A stretch of 64,000 nt of DNA, taken from Chloroflexota bacterium (GTDB lineage Bacteria > Chloroflexota > Anaerolineae > Anaerolineales > Villigracilaceae). Positions 53,799 through 64,000 of this stretch are shown here, in pieces. The stretch is taken from NCBI GenBank assembly GCA_016219545.1, contig JACRMH010000039.1, positions 1 to 64,000 of the forward strand, given 5' to 3'. Position numbers and translations under genes: made by a program. The notes beneath the pieces are model-generated. The model was not told where the DNA came from. It saw nothing but the letters and a program-made list of their open reading frames with translations, and made no database searches. Every line of letters begins with the position of its first letter. Position 1 is the first letter of the stretch.

Positions 53799-54839
53799 AT
53801 GGATTTAATCGTTGCCTTCATTACAGGTTTAACTACAGGCGGTTTGGGATGCCTGGCTGTGCAAGGCGGGCTATTGACCAGTACCCTTGCTCATCAGATC
53901 GAATTGGATCTGCAAGTCCACAATGGTGCCGGCGTAGTTCAAAAATTTAGACCGCACATTGCCCAACCCATTTTATTTTTCCTGATAGCCAAACTGATCG
54001 CCTACACAATCCTTGGCTATTTGCTGGGGTCTGTTGGCTCAGTCCTTCAACTTACACCGCTGATGAGCGCAATCCTGTATTTTGCAATTGGCATTTTCAT
54101 GATCGGAAATGGACTCCGCATGTTCAATGTTCATCCCATCTTCCGATATTTTGTCATTGAACCGCCTTCAGCGCTGACTCGCTATATTCGACGCACTTCG
54201 AAGAACGGCGCGTCATTCTTTACCCCCATCCTGCTCGGCACACTGACAATTTTCCTGCCCTGTGGCGTGACTCAAGCCATGATGGCCACCGCTCTCAGCA
54301 CAGGCTCACCGCTGCAAGGCGCAACCCTCATGTTCGCTTTCATCCTTGGCACTTCACCGCTGTTTTTCTCTGTCGCATATTTTGCCACCCGGTTAGGTTC
54401 AGCCATTGAAAAATACTTCACCCGTATCGTAGCTGTAACCATGCTCATCATAGGACTAATTCAAGTGGATACTGGCCTCAACTTGTCTGGGTCCGCTTTC
54501 TCCTTCTCTAGAACCATCAGCATCTTGGAAGCCTATGCTCTGCCGGCCCAAACAGGTTTATCCATTGAAGTGACAGAAAATGGGTACTCTCCGCAGACTC
54601 TGCATTTGCCTGCCAATCAGGATCTGACCATCGAGTGGGTGACACGCAACACACAAACCTGCGCCCGATCTGTGGTGATCCCGGATCTGTCCTATCAAAC
54701 GATCCTTCCCACTACAGGAAGGGTCAAATTTGACATTCCCGCCCAGGAAAAGGGTGCTATTATTCGCTACACCTGTTCCATGGGAATGTATCCCAGCCAA
54801 CTGGTATTTGACTTGGAATCAACGGAAACCGATCAATAA
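53799..54839 (+). CDS. TauE/SafE-like membrane protein with C-terminal cupredoxin-like domain
   Basis: FITGLTTGGLGCLAVQGGLL, TIFLPCGVTQAMMATAL; C-terminal CARSVVIPDLSY..GAIIRYTCSMGMYPSQLVF. Confidence 0.85.
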   Translation: MDLIVAFITGLTTGGLGCLAVQGGLLTSTLAHQIELDLQVHNGAGVVQKFRPHIAQPILFFLIAKLIAYTILGYLLGSVGSVLQLTPLMSAILYFAIGIFMIGNGLRMFNVHPIFRYFVIEPPSALTRYIRRTSKNGASFFTPILLGTLTIFLPCGVTQAMMATALSTGSPLQGATLMFAFILGTSPLFFSVAYFATRLGSAIEKYFTRIVAVTMLIIGLIQVDTGLNLSGSAFSFSRTISILEAYALPAQTGLSIEVTENGYSPQTLHLPANQDLTIEWVTRNTQTCARSVVIPDLSYQTILPTTGRVKFDIPAQEKGAIIRYTCSMGMYPSQLVFDLESTETDQ

Positions 54840-54855
54840 AATAGCGAGAGAAAAA

Positions 54856-55071
54856 ATGAAGAAAATTTTCAATGTCCCCGATATGACTTGCCCCAACTGT
54901 GCTATGCATTTGGAAGGATTGGAAGACGAAATCCCCGGCGTAAAGCGCATTACTGCCAGCTACAAGAGATTAAATATGGAAGTCGAGTTTGATGAAACCT
55001 TGCTCACTGTTGAACAGATCATTCTTGCAGCAAATAAGATTGGCTACCACCCTGAACCAATCCCTGCCTAG
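54856..55071 (+). CDS. HMA-domain metallochaperone
   Basis: KIFNVPDMTCPNCAMHLEGLEDEIPGVKRITASYKRLNMEVEFDE. Confidence 0.9.
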   Translation: MKKIFNVPDMTCPNCAMHLEGLEDEIPGVKRITASYKRLNMEVEFDETLLTVEQIILAANKIGYHPEPIPA

Positions 55072-55122
55072 CCTTTATCGCTTTTCCCCTAAAACAATAA
55101 GCCCATAAAAAGAAAGAATTAC

Positions 55123-55292
55123 TTAATTCATCATACGCACCCGACCCTATGATTCCCTGAGCGACAGCGAAGGATCTCTGAGACAATTAGGAGGTTCTCA
55201 CCGCACTGGCGTGCAACGCACACTTGTCCTGGCGGGCGGTGCCAGGAAGTGTCGCTCTGCTCAGAACGACACTGCGTATGGTAAGTTAATTA
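55123..55292. repeat. MITE-like element, TTAATAACTCAC family copy D
   Basis: TTAATTCATCATACGCACCC..TGCGTATGGTAAGTTAATTAA. Confidence 0.8.
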
Positions 55293-55400
55293 ACAGATGA
55301 GGCTGTGAGTATGAGCGGGCTCTCGCTGTGTTTTACCGCCACAAATTAAGGTATGGAAAATATCACTTGTCATAAATGCGGTTGATCATTCAATAAAAAA

Positions 55401-55865
55401 ATGGAGAATAGTATGAAAAAGATCTTGAAATATATGTTTGCGCTCATCTTTCTTATTTCAGCCTGTGGAAGATCCACTCCCGCGGGTATTCAAGATAGCA
55501 TTGAAATTTCAGTTCCCTATGCTCATGCGGCGGGCGCTGGTGAGACCACTGCGGTTTATATGGTCATCAAGAATAACGGCACACAAGCAGATCGCTTGAT
55601 CAGTGCATCTTGTGATGCCGCAATGATGACTCAGACCATGGAAAGCAGCATGGAAGGGGATGTAATGTCGATGGGGGATGTCCCAGTCATTGAATTGCCG
55701 GCCGGCGGGACTGTGGAATTAAAACCGGGCGGTTACCATATTATGCTCATGGATCTCATGAAGGAACTCAAGGCCGGCTCCACGATCCGCCTTACACTTG
55801 AATTTGAAAAAGCAGGCAAAATGACCCTGGAAGTACCCGTTTTAGTCATTGGGGCTGCACCGTAA
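55401..55865 (+). CDS. PCu(A)C-type copper chaperone (lipoprotein), second copy
   Basis: LISACG lipobox; AAGAGETTAVYMVIKNNGTQADRLISASCDAAMMTQTMES..VELKPGGYHIMLM. Confidence 0.88.
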   Translation: MENSMKKILKYMFALIFLISACGRSTPAGIQDSIEISVPYAHAAGAGETTAVYMVIKNNGTQADRLISASCDAAMMTQTMESSMEGDVMSMGDVPVIELPAGGTVELKPGGYHIMLMDLMKELKAGSTIRLTLEFEKAGKMTLEVPVLVIGAAP

Positions 55866-56019
55866 AAGACTGGCTTGATTTTGAAAAACATTATTTCTTG
55901 ATGAGAGTTGCTTAATTACCCTGATCCTTCCAAAATAACAACCCGATTTTGTAGTAGACTCGTCCTACCTTTAGTAAAATTTTCGCATTAGATTTCCTTT
56001 ACCAATATTGAGGTTGTGA

Positions 56020-57216
56020 ATGATTCCCAAAAAACAAAACCCTACGATTGACCCTGTTATTATTGTTGCGCTCGGCGTCGTATTGATGGCGGTGGCATTC
56101 GCCCTGATCGTGTTCAAACCGAATACGCAATCTCTGAATGGCAGTTCAGGCGTATGGAGTCAACTTATCGTTGCCTTTATCACTGGCATCACCACCGGCG
56201 GGTTAAGCTGCCTCGCGGTGCAGGGCGGACTGTTGGCCAGTTCTCTTGCGCACCAGATTGAGCAGGATTATGTTGGCCAAGCCGGGCAAACTAAAAAGTC
56301 AAAACAACAAACGCCAACTCGTACCAGCACAGCATTACCCATCCTTCTTTTTCTTTCTTCAAAATTAATTGCCTACACTTTGCTTGGCGCATTGCTGGGC
56401 TGGCTCGGTTCCTATCTCACGCTCAGCCCGATGACCCGCGCCATATTGATGATCACCATTGGCATCTTCATGATCGGCAATGCGCTCCGCATGTTCAATG
56501 TGCATCCCATCTTTCGTTACTTCTCCATTGAGCCGCCTAAATTCATCACGCGCTACATCCGCCGCACTGCCAAAGGGACAGACACTGCCACTCCGCTTTT
56601 TCTTGGCGCTCTCACAGTGTTCATTCCATGCGGCGTCACCCAAGCCATGATGGCGACAGCGCTTGGAACAGGCAGTGTCACAATGGGTGCAGCGCTCATG
56701 TTTGCCTTTGTCCTCGGCACCAGCCCAGTCTTCTTCATCATCGCTTATTTGACCACTGAACTTGGCGCACGGCTCGAAAAACTTTTCATGCGATTTGTTG
56801 CAGTCGTTCTTTTGATCCTGGGATTCGTAACCATGAATGGCGGACTTAATGTATTAGGTTCACCGCTTTCGTTTCAAAACCTGACGCGTGGTCTGCTTCC
56901 ATCCAATGGCGACTCTGCCACTGTAACAGGATCCTCTCAAAGTCCGGTTGGAGGCGAGATCGTCCTCAATGTTAAAAATGATGGCTACTTCCCAAGCAAA
57001 TTGAGCGCACCTGCTGATACGGCGCTTGTCTTGAATCTCATCACAAATCAGACCTATTCATGTGCGCGTGATTTTGTCATTCCGGCCTTGAATGTATATC
57101 GGCTCCTGCCCGATACAGGTACTGTGCAGGTGAATATCCCCGCTCAGGCGAAGGGAAGCAAATTATTTTTTACCTGTTCGATGGGCATGTATACCGGGCA
57201 GATCGTTTTTCAATAG
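56020..57216 (+). CDS. TauE/SafE-like membrane protein with C-terminal cupredoxin-like domain, second copy
   Basis: FITGITTGGLSCLAVQGGLLASSLAHQIEQD, FIPCGVTQAMMATALGTG; CARDFVIPALNVYRLLPDTGTVQVNIPAQ..FTCSMGMYTGQIVF. Confidence 0.87.
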   Translation: MIPKKQNPTIDPVIIVALGVVLMAVAFALIVFKPNTQSLNGSSGVWSQLIVAFITGITTGGLSCLAVQGGLLASSLAHQIEQDYVGQAGQTKKSKQQTPTRTSTALPILLFLSSKLIAYTLLGALLGWLGSYLTLSPMTRAILMITIGIFMIGNALRMFNVHPIFRYFSIEPPKFITRYIRRTAKGTDTATPLFLGALTVFIPCGVTQAMMATALGTGSVTMGAALMFAFVLGTSPVFFIIAYLTTELGARLEKLFMRFVAVVLLILGFVTMNGGLNVLGSPLSFQNLTRGLLPSNGDSATVTGSSQSPVGGEIVLNVKNDGYFPSKLSAPADTALVLNLITNQTYSCARDFVIPALNVYRLLPDTGTVQVNIPAQAKGSKLFFTCSMGMYTGQIVFQ

Positions 57217-57230
57217 ATGGTTGAAGCGGC

Positions 57231-57443
57231 ATGATAAAGAAAACTTTCAAAATCCCCGATATGACCTGCTCCAATTGCGCCATGAAACTCGAAAGCCTTG
57301 AAGATACTTTGGATGGCGTTAAAGAGATCAACGCCAGTTATCACAAACAAAATATGGTGATCGAATTCGATGATTCCAAACTCACTGAAGAGCAGATTAT
57401 CGCGGCGGTGAAGAAGAAGGGGTATCTCGCTATACCAGCCTGA
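57231..57443 (+). CDS. HMA-domain metallochaperone, second copy
   Basis: KTFKIPDMTCSNCAMKLESLEDTLDGVKEINASYHKQNMVIEFDD. Confidence 0.9.
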   Translation: MIKKTFKIPDMTCSNCAMKLESLEDTLDGVKEINASYHKQNMVIEFDDSKLTEEQIIAAVKKKGYLAIPA

Positions 57444-57510
57444 TTTGGTCAACAGGTTCAGGCGCAGGTCTGAATTTCAAGGTGGACCTGTTTCCGTGTA
57501 TACTCTCCCC

Positions 57511-57894
57511 ATGCCAAAATATTACACACCGCAGGAAGCCAACGAGGCGCTGAGCATCGTTGGACCAATTCTGATTGAATTAATGGAGATCAGCGGGAAG
57601 ATTCGTGCAAATCAACCGGAATATTGGACGGTTGTGCAGAAGTCTGCGGGAAACGGCGGAAGTCCTGCATTAAGCAAACTGCTTCCAGATTTTGACCGCC
57701 TTGACGCCCTGTTACACAAAATTCAAGATATGGGAATTGAAGTGAAAGATCTGACCATCGGATTAATAGACTTCGTTGCTTACCATGATGGGAGGGAAAT
57801 ATATCTGTGCTGGAAATTCGGCGAGGACAAAATTCAATTTTGGCACGAGATCAACGAGGGTTTTCAAGGACGTCAATTAATTAATTGGGAATAA
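57511..57894 (+). CDS. DUF2203 domain protein
   Basis: YYTPQEANEALSIVGPILIELMEI..DLTIGLIDFVAYHDGREIYLCWKFGEDKIQFWHEINEGFQGRQ. Confidence 0.9.
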   Translation: MPKYYTPQEANEALSIVGPILIELMEISGKIRANQPEYWTVVQKSAGNGGSPALSKLLPDFDRLDALLHKIQDMGIEVKDLTIGLIDFVAYHDGREIYLCWKFGEDKIQFWHEINEGFQGRQLINWE

Positions 57895-57969
57895 AATAAC
57901 ATAATATTGCTCAAGTTGTTCAACTATAAAACCACGATCCCATCCCAACACCAAACTTTTGGAGCTTTA

Positions 57970-58866
57970 ATGAATAAAGGAATACTGTACGGCATCGGCG
58001 CATATGTCTTTTGGGGATTCTTTCCAATTTACTGGAAACTGCTTCACCACGTCCCCGCGATCCAATTGATCGGACATCGCATCATCTGGTCGTTTTTGCT
58101 TCTATTCATCGTTATCCTCTTTACCCAACAATGGGCGGCTTTTCGTGCAACAGTCAACGCCAGGGTTTTACGAATTTATACAATTGCGGCCATCCTCATT
58201 GGCATTAACTGGCTGATGTATGTTTGGGCTGTCAATCATGAGTTTATCGTTGAAACCAGCCTAGGATATTTCATCAATCCGCTCCTCAGCGTCTTAATGG
58301 GTGTGATCTTCTTTAAGGAGCGTTTACGTCTTGCGCAATGGATTCCTGTCGTCTTGGCCGCGTTGGGCGTGACCTACCTGACTTTTGTGTATGGACGCCT
58401 GCCTTATATCGCTCTTAGTTTGGCGTTCTCTTTTGGTTTGTATGGCCTTGTAAAAAAGCTCTCCCCACTTGGTTCGCTGTATGGACTGACCATTGAAACG
58501 GGGATTCTCTTTGTCCCTGCTCTTGGTTATCTTATATTTACACAAATGAACAGCACCGCTGCTTTTCTTCACACCGGTGTAATGTCTGATCTGCTTATGG
58601 TTGGAGCGGGAGTTGTCACAACCATCCCTCTGCTCATGTTTGCATCTGCGGCGCGCTCCATTCCATTGTGGGTGGTTGGGTTGCTTCAATATATCGCACC
58701 TACACTTCAATTCATTATCGGTGTTTTTATTTATAAAGAAGCTTTCAGCTATCATCAACTGATCGGATTCGGCATCGTATGGACGGCGCTCATCGTATTC
58801 CTCGTGGAGAATTACCTCGCAAATCGTGTTCCCGTTGAACCGATTGCTGAAATGGGTGAGGGCTAA
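57970..58866 (+). CDS. rarD: RarD-type EamA-family transporter
   Basis: GAYVFWGFFPIYWKLLHHVPAIQLIGHRIIWSFLLL..INWLMYVWAVNHEFIVETSLGYFINPLLSVLMG. Confidence 0.93.
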   Translation: MNKGILYGIGAYVFWGFFPIYWKLLHHVPAIQLIGHRIIWSFLLLFIVILFTQQWAAFRATVNARVLRIYTIAAILIGINWLMYVWAVNHEFIVETSLGYFINPLLSVLMGVIFFKERLRLAQWIPVVLAALGVTYLTFVYGRLPYIALSLAFSFGLYGLVKKLSPLGSLYGLTIETGILFVPALGYLIFTQMNSTAAFLHTGVMSDLLMVGAGVVTTIPLLMFASAARSIPLWVVGLLQYIAPTLQFIIGVFIYKEAFSYHQLIGFGIVWTALIVFLVENYLANRVPVEPIAEMGEG

Positions 58867-58975
58867 TCTGAATTTCCATCCGTTTAAATTTTCTCTGTGA
58901 CCTTTGTGGATGAATCTTTAGAAAAGCCCGTAAGATTAGCACTCATTGAAATTATGACATGACCGAAAGACGTAG

Positions 58976-59977
<1,002 letters not shown>

Positions 59978-60049
59978 AACCTTTTTGAGGAGGATGCGAA
60001 TCCTCCACATATTTTGATGGTGTAAATTAAGAATTTTCCACCCGAATCT

Positions 60050-61012
60050 ATGAACCTATCCCTTATCATCCCGGTCTATAACGAACAAGACACCCTGCCG
60101 CATTTGTTCGATGCGATCTATCAAACTATGAATTCTCTCGATCAATCCTGGGAAGTGATATTGGTAGATGACGGTAGTCGTGATGATAGTTTGGTCATCC
60201 TTAAGGAATTTGCCCAAAAAGATACCCAGCATATCAGGGTGATTTCCTTCCGCAGAAATTTTGGGCAAACTGCCGCCATTGCCGCTGGGTTGGATTATGC
60301 CCAGGGAGAGATCATCATTTTGTTGGATGCTGACATGCAAAATGATCCGGCTGATATCCCTTTGATGCTTGCCAAACTTGACGAAGGCTATGATCTGGTG
60401 AGCGGCTGGCGCAAATTCCGCAAGGACAATGCCATCACCCGCAACTTCCCTTCGATGATCGCAAACTGGCTCATCTCGCGTGTTACAGGTGTCCATTTGC
60501 ATGATTACGGCTGCACACTCAAAGCTTACCGACGGGATGTTCTCGAAGGATTTCGTTTATATGGAGAGATGCATCGTTTCATTCCAGTGTTTGCCCATTC
60601 AGTTGGAGCAAAAATCACCGAGATGCCTGTCCGGCATCATGCACGGAAATATGGAAAGACCAAATACGGACTCGAACGAACACTTAAAGTTGTCCTTGAC
60701 CTCTTTACCGTAAAATTTCTTGTTTCCTATTCATCAAAGCCGATTTATCTTTTTGGCGGGACAGGCGCGATCCTGATGATCTTTAGTTCAATCGCCATGC
60801 TGTACCTGCTCATACGCCGCCTCTTCTTTTCCATTGGAGTGGTCGGTTCGCCATTATTTCAAATGAGCGGCATGTTCTTCATTCTGGGTTTTCAGTCCAT
60901 GTTGATGGGATTGATCGCAGAACTGCTTGTACGCACTTATCACGAATCACAAAGCAAAATGACCTATACCATTCGCACGACGGTCAATCTGGAGCATGAA
61001 ACTCGTGATTAG
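60050..61012 (+). CDS. Family 2 glycosyltransferase (dolichol-phosphate-mannosyltransferase/ArnC-like)
   Basis: LSLIIPVYNEQDTLPHLFDAIYQ..VDDGSRDDS..ILLDADMQNDPADIPLMLAKLDEGYDLVSGWRK plus two C-terminal TMs. Confidence 0.94.
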   Translation: MNLSLIIPVYNEQDTLPHLFDAIYQTMNSLDQSWEVILVDDGSRDDSLVILKEFAQKDTQHIRVISFRRNFGQTAAIAAGLDYAQGEIIILLDADMQNDPADIPLMLAKLDEGYDLVSGWRKFRKDNAITRNFPSMIANWLISRVTGVHLHDYGCTLKAYRRDVLEGFRLYGEMHRFIPVFAHSVGAKITEMPVRHHARKYGKTKYGLERTLKVVLDLFTVKFLVSYSSKPIYLFGGTGAILMIFSSIAMLYLLIRRLFFSIGVVGSPLFQMSGMFFILGFQSMLMGLIAELLVRTYHESQSKMTYTIRTTVNLEHETRD

Positions 61013-61910
61013 ATGGTTCAATAAAAACCGTCAACTCATTGCGAGATCAGTGGGGAGCCTTTTTGCCATTATCCTTCTGGTTATCCTGGTCAAAGAAGAA
61101 AGCGGTGACGGGATCGCATCTGCCTTAAAGCGCATTTCGCTCTGGTATTTTCTCGCTGGGATTTTGTCCCTGTTCATTTCAAGGTTGTTTATTGTTGGGC
61201 GTTGGCATGTCCTTTTACGTTCGGCCGGGATGAAAATTACCTTTTGGAACACAGCCATGCTCACTTTCACAGGGCTTTTCGGAAATAATTTTTTACCGAC
61301 CACCATTGGCGGAGACGTGGTCAGACTGGCAGGTGCGATGCAGCTTGGCTATGACCAGGCCATCTGCCTTGCCTCGCTCATCGCAGACCGTTTGGTGGGC
61401 ATCATCGGGATGAGCATTGCTTTACCCTTTGGGCTGGTTCCGGTTCTATCCCTCAACAAAACAGTTTCACAAGCCATTACCATCCCTGCAATATTTTACA
61501 AGGGAATGGATTTTATAAAACGCACGTTTGGCACATTTGTGATCTGGTTAAAACAACCCGTTGCCTTATCCCTGTCCTTTATTTTTACATTCTGCAATAT
61601 GGCCTTTATATTTTGGACTGTATATCTTCTTATATGCGGAATGGGACATTCCATCTCTTATTGGCTGGTGGCAGGTTTGTGGAGCCTCACCTATTTTGTC
61701 ACACTGGTCCCCATCTCGGTGAATGGATATGGTGTTCAGGAACTTTCACTTACCTTTTTACTATCAAAATTTGGCGGACTAAGCCACTCCGAAAGCCTTG
61801 CCATTGCCGTGCTCATCCGTGCCATCTTTATTACCACCAGCCTGCCCGGTGCGTTCTTTTTGCCCTCCATTCTCGCCGCAATGAATAATAAAAGAATCCT
61901 ATCGGAATAG
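60996..61910 (+). CDS. Lysylphosphatidylglycerol synthase TM-region (UPF0104) family protein
   Basis: GLFGNNFLPTTIGGDVVRLAGAMQLGYDQAICLASLIADRLVGI. Confidence 0.88.
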   Translation: MKLVIRWFNKNRQLIARSVGSLFAIILLVILVKEESGDGIASALKRISLWYFLAGILSLFISRLFIVGRWHVLLRSAGMKITFWNTAMLTFTGLFGNNFLPTTIGGDVVRLAGAMQLGYDQAICLASLIADRLVGIIGMSIALPFGLVPVLSLNKTVSQAITIPAIFYKGMDFIKRTFGTFVIWLKQPVALSLSFIFTFCNMAFIFWTVYLLICGMGHSISYWLVAGLWSLTYFVTLVPISVNGYGVQELSLTFLLSKFGGLSHSESLAIAVLIRAIFITTSLPGAFFLPSILAAMNNKRILSE

Positions 61911-61950
61911 ATTCTGTAAATTACATCAAATACTCCACGGAAATGTTTTT

Positions 61951-63918
61951 ATGAACAAAGCAGACGAAACCTCGAGATCATCCCCCGGAAAATTTTGGCG
62001 AACATTTATCCTGCTTTCAGTTGCTGTCAGTATTGCCGCCATCTATCAGACTGAGCAGCAAACCCAGGCCCTTTTAAAGATCCGGTCAAAACTTAAGTGG
62101 GTTTTCATAATAGGCATTTTCGCAGCCAACCTGGGAGTGGGTCTTTATCTGCTTCTGCGTAAGGATAAAAATGATTCGCTCTGGCAATCCCTGGAACACC
62201 CCGGCGCTGGTATCATTTCAAAAATTTTGGGTATTAGCTTTCTCGTCGTTGCATTTCCTGTTCTTTGGTACATAAAGTTCAATGCATTTACTTACATAGA
62301 TCCTCCCTTCATGCTTTTATTTTGGGTATGGCTATGGTTAACTCTTGTGCAAGCCGCCGGAGTGAAGATCCTGACACGAACTTCATGGGCTTTGTCTTTT
62401 GCATTGGTCGTATTATTTAATGGAATTATTTATCAGTTGTATTTCTTTCTCCAGCCGGTCACGGATTACCCGTTTTCGGTCGGCTGGTCGGAAGCCAGCC
62501 GCTTTTATTACGGTTCGCTCCCTTTCAGCAAATCCATTTATGGGGTTCAGTTGCCGCTGTCGGTTTGGCATGGATCGCGCTATTTCCTTTTGTCGCTTTC
62601 ATTCCTATTCAATAAGTCATCATTATTTGGGGCTCGTCTCTGGCAGGCAGTTCTCTGGTTTTCTACAAATGGGCTGGTGGTGTTCCTGTTGCTACGCCGA
62701 CTTAAATGGAATGGATTGCTAACCAAACTCCTTTTGGGAGGTTGGTTCTTTTTGTTTTTATTTCAGGGCGCGGTTTATTATCACTTGCTGATCTGTGTGA
62801 TCATTATTTTGGCGGGTGTTTCTCCGCGCCATTTTTGGAGATCATTGATCGCCGTGATACTTGCCTCCTTCTGGGCTGGTATGAGCCGTGTCAATTGGTT
62901 TCCGGTTCCGGCCATGCTGGCGATCATGCTTTACATCCTTGAAGAGCCTTTTTCAAAAAATAATGATTTTTGGAAATATATCCAAAAACCGATTTTATGG
63001 GGTGTGCTTGGAATTGTTTTTGCATTTGCGGGCCAATTCTTTTATATCGCCATATCTGGCAACTCAGATCTAAGCGAATTTGGTTCCAGCTTCACTTCAG
63101 CTTTATTGTGGTATCGCTGGTGGCCGAGTGACACGAATCCACTTGGCGTGATTCCCGGCGTGATCCTGATTTCGCTTCCACCTTTGGTGCTTCTCACACA
63201 AATTTTGCGCGGGGGTTGGAATTCCTTCCACCCTCTGCGCTGGCTTGGCATATCTGCCATGTTGGTCATTCTGCTGGTCGGTGGGCTGATCGTCAGCACA
63301 AAGATCGGCGGCGGCGGCGACCTCCACAATTTGGATGCTTATATCGTTCTGCTGGGGGTGTTGACCATGTACTTCATGAACGGACGTGTCGAAGCCGAGT
63401 CCACTCCCCTTCCTCCATTGAAATTGGACCTGCCTTATGTGATGGGGCTTTTCCTGATCATCCCGGTGGCTTTATCATTTTCACGGGTGGTTCCGCCTGT
63501 TCAATACAACCATCAAAAAGCTGCAGATGATCTGCAAAAGTTGCGGATGACTGTGCAGGCATACAGCCAAAAAGGCGAAGTCCTTTTCATCAATGAGCGC
63601 CACTTACTGACCTTTGATCTGATCCCCGGAGTTCCCATTGTTTCAGAATATGAAGTTGTGTCGTTAATGGAAATGGCTATTTCCGGGAACCAGCCCTACC
63701 TCGATAAATTTCATCAAGACTTACAAAGCCACCGCTTCGCTGCAATTGTCGCGCGTCAGCAAAGACTGCGTGTCCAGGCCGGTGATTTTGCAGAAGAAGC
63801 CATTGCTTGGAATCAACAGGTGGGATATCAATTATTGTGTGAATACGAGCCGATTCTTACACTCACATCTGCGGATATTCAAGTACTTATACCAAGAGAA
63901 AAAACTAAATGTCCTTAA
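61951..63918 (+). CDS. Large multispanning membrane protein of the glycan cluster
   Basis: About 12 hydrophobic segments; location between GT genes. Confidence 0.65.
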   Translation: MNKADETSRSSPGKFWRTFILLSVAVSIAAIYQTEQQTQALLKIRSKLKWVFIIGIFAANLGVGLYLLLRKDKNDSLWQSLEHPGAGIISKILGISFLVVAFPVLWYIKFNAFTYIDPPFMLLFWVWLWLTLVQAAGVKILTRTSWALSFALVVLFNGIIYQLYFFLQPVTDYPFSVGWSEASRFYYGSLPFSKSIYGVQLPLSVWHGSRYFLLSLSFLFNKSSLFGARLWQAVLWFSTNGLVVFLLLRRLKWNGLLTKLLLGGWFFLFLFQGAVYYHLLICVIIILAGVSPRHFWRSLIAVILASFWAGMSRVNWFPVPAMLAIMLYILEEPFSKNNDFWKYIQKPILWGVLGIVFAFAGQFFYIAISGNSDLSEFGSSFTSALLWYRWWPSDTNPLGVIPGVILISLPPLVLLTQILRGGWNSFHPLRWLGISAMLVILLVGGLIVSTKIGGGGDLHNLDAYIVLLGVLTMYFMNGRVEAESTPLPPLKLDLPYVMGLFLIIPVALSFSRVVPPVQYNHQKAADDLQKLRMTVQAYSQKGEVLFINERHLLTFDLIPGVPIVSEYEVVSLMEMAISGNQPYLDKFHQDLQSHRFAAIVARQQRLRVQAGDFAEEAIAWNQQVGYQLLCEYEPILTLTSADIQVLIPREKTKCP

Positions 63919-64000
63919 CTCTGGCACGAGTTATCAAGATTCTAATTATCAATAGTGAATATCCACCCATTGGCGGGGGGGCGGGAAATGCCAGTGCCAA
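63909..64000 (+). CDS. Glycosyltransferase family 4-like, N-terminus (partial, runs off window)
   Basis: MSLTLARVIKILIINSEYPPIGGGAGNASA; start overlaps the previous stop. Confidence 0.75.
   Translation, partial: MSLTLARVIKILIINSEYPPIGGGAGNASA

Overview
The window looks like a chromosomal segment of a Chloroflexota bacterium (Anaerolineae-like by gene content and repeats; this is inference). It starts in the 3' end of a transposase and ends inside a glycosyltransferase gene. Main blocks: (1) a formate dehydrogenase locus whose catalytic subunit is split in the ORF track by an in-frame UGA followed by a textbook bacterial SECIS hairpin, so it is probably a selenoprotein, plus a NuoE-NuoF fusion and fdhD; (2) housekeeping genes (ffh, rsmG, coaBC, pfkA, rnz, ftsK); (3) a TPP riboswitch followed by thiamine pyrophosphokinase and a ThiBPQ-like transporter; (4) a Yip1 / ABC ATPase / CARDB / MacB-like permease set; (5) a polyamine operon (speD-speE-speD paralogue) behind a structured leader RNA with no family I recognise; (6) an accessory island (about 36.4-43.1 kb) of beta-propeller lipoproteins and an orphan Rhs tip fused to a C39-like peptidase but broken at a poly-A run, with duplicated neighbouring gene ends; (7) a copper/nitrite island (44.8-57.4 kb) with a three-domain NirK, Crp/Fnr, CsoR, CopZ, CopA with a long C-terminal extension, SCO1, an HTH-NosL-like fusion regulator next to a perfect 14-bp inverted repeat, and two copies of a PCuAC / SafE-cupredoxin / HMA module; (8) a glycan biosynthesis cluster. 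Small repeats are abundant: two MITE-like families, GTAG-bounded REPIN-like palindromes, and heptamer/octamer arrays, some of them in frame inside conserved genes. Everything is from reading the sequence; no searches were run.
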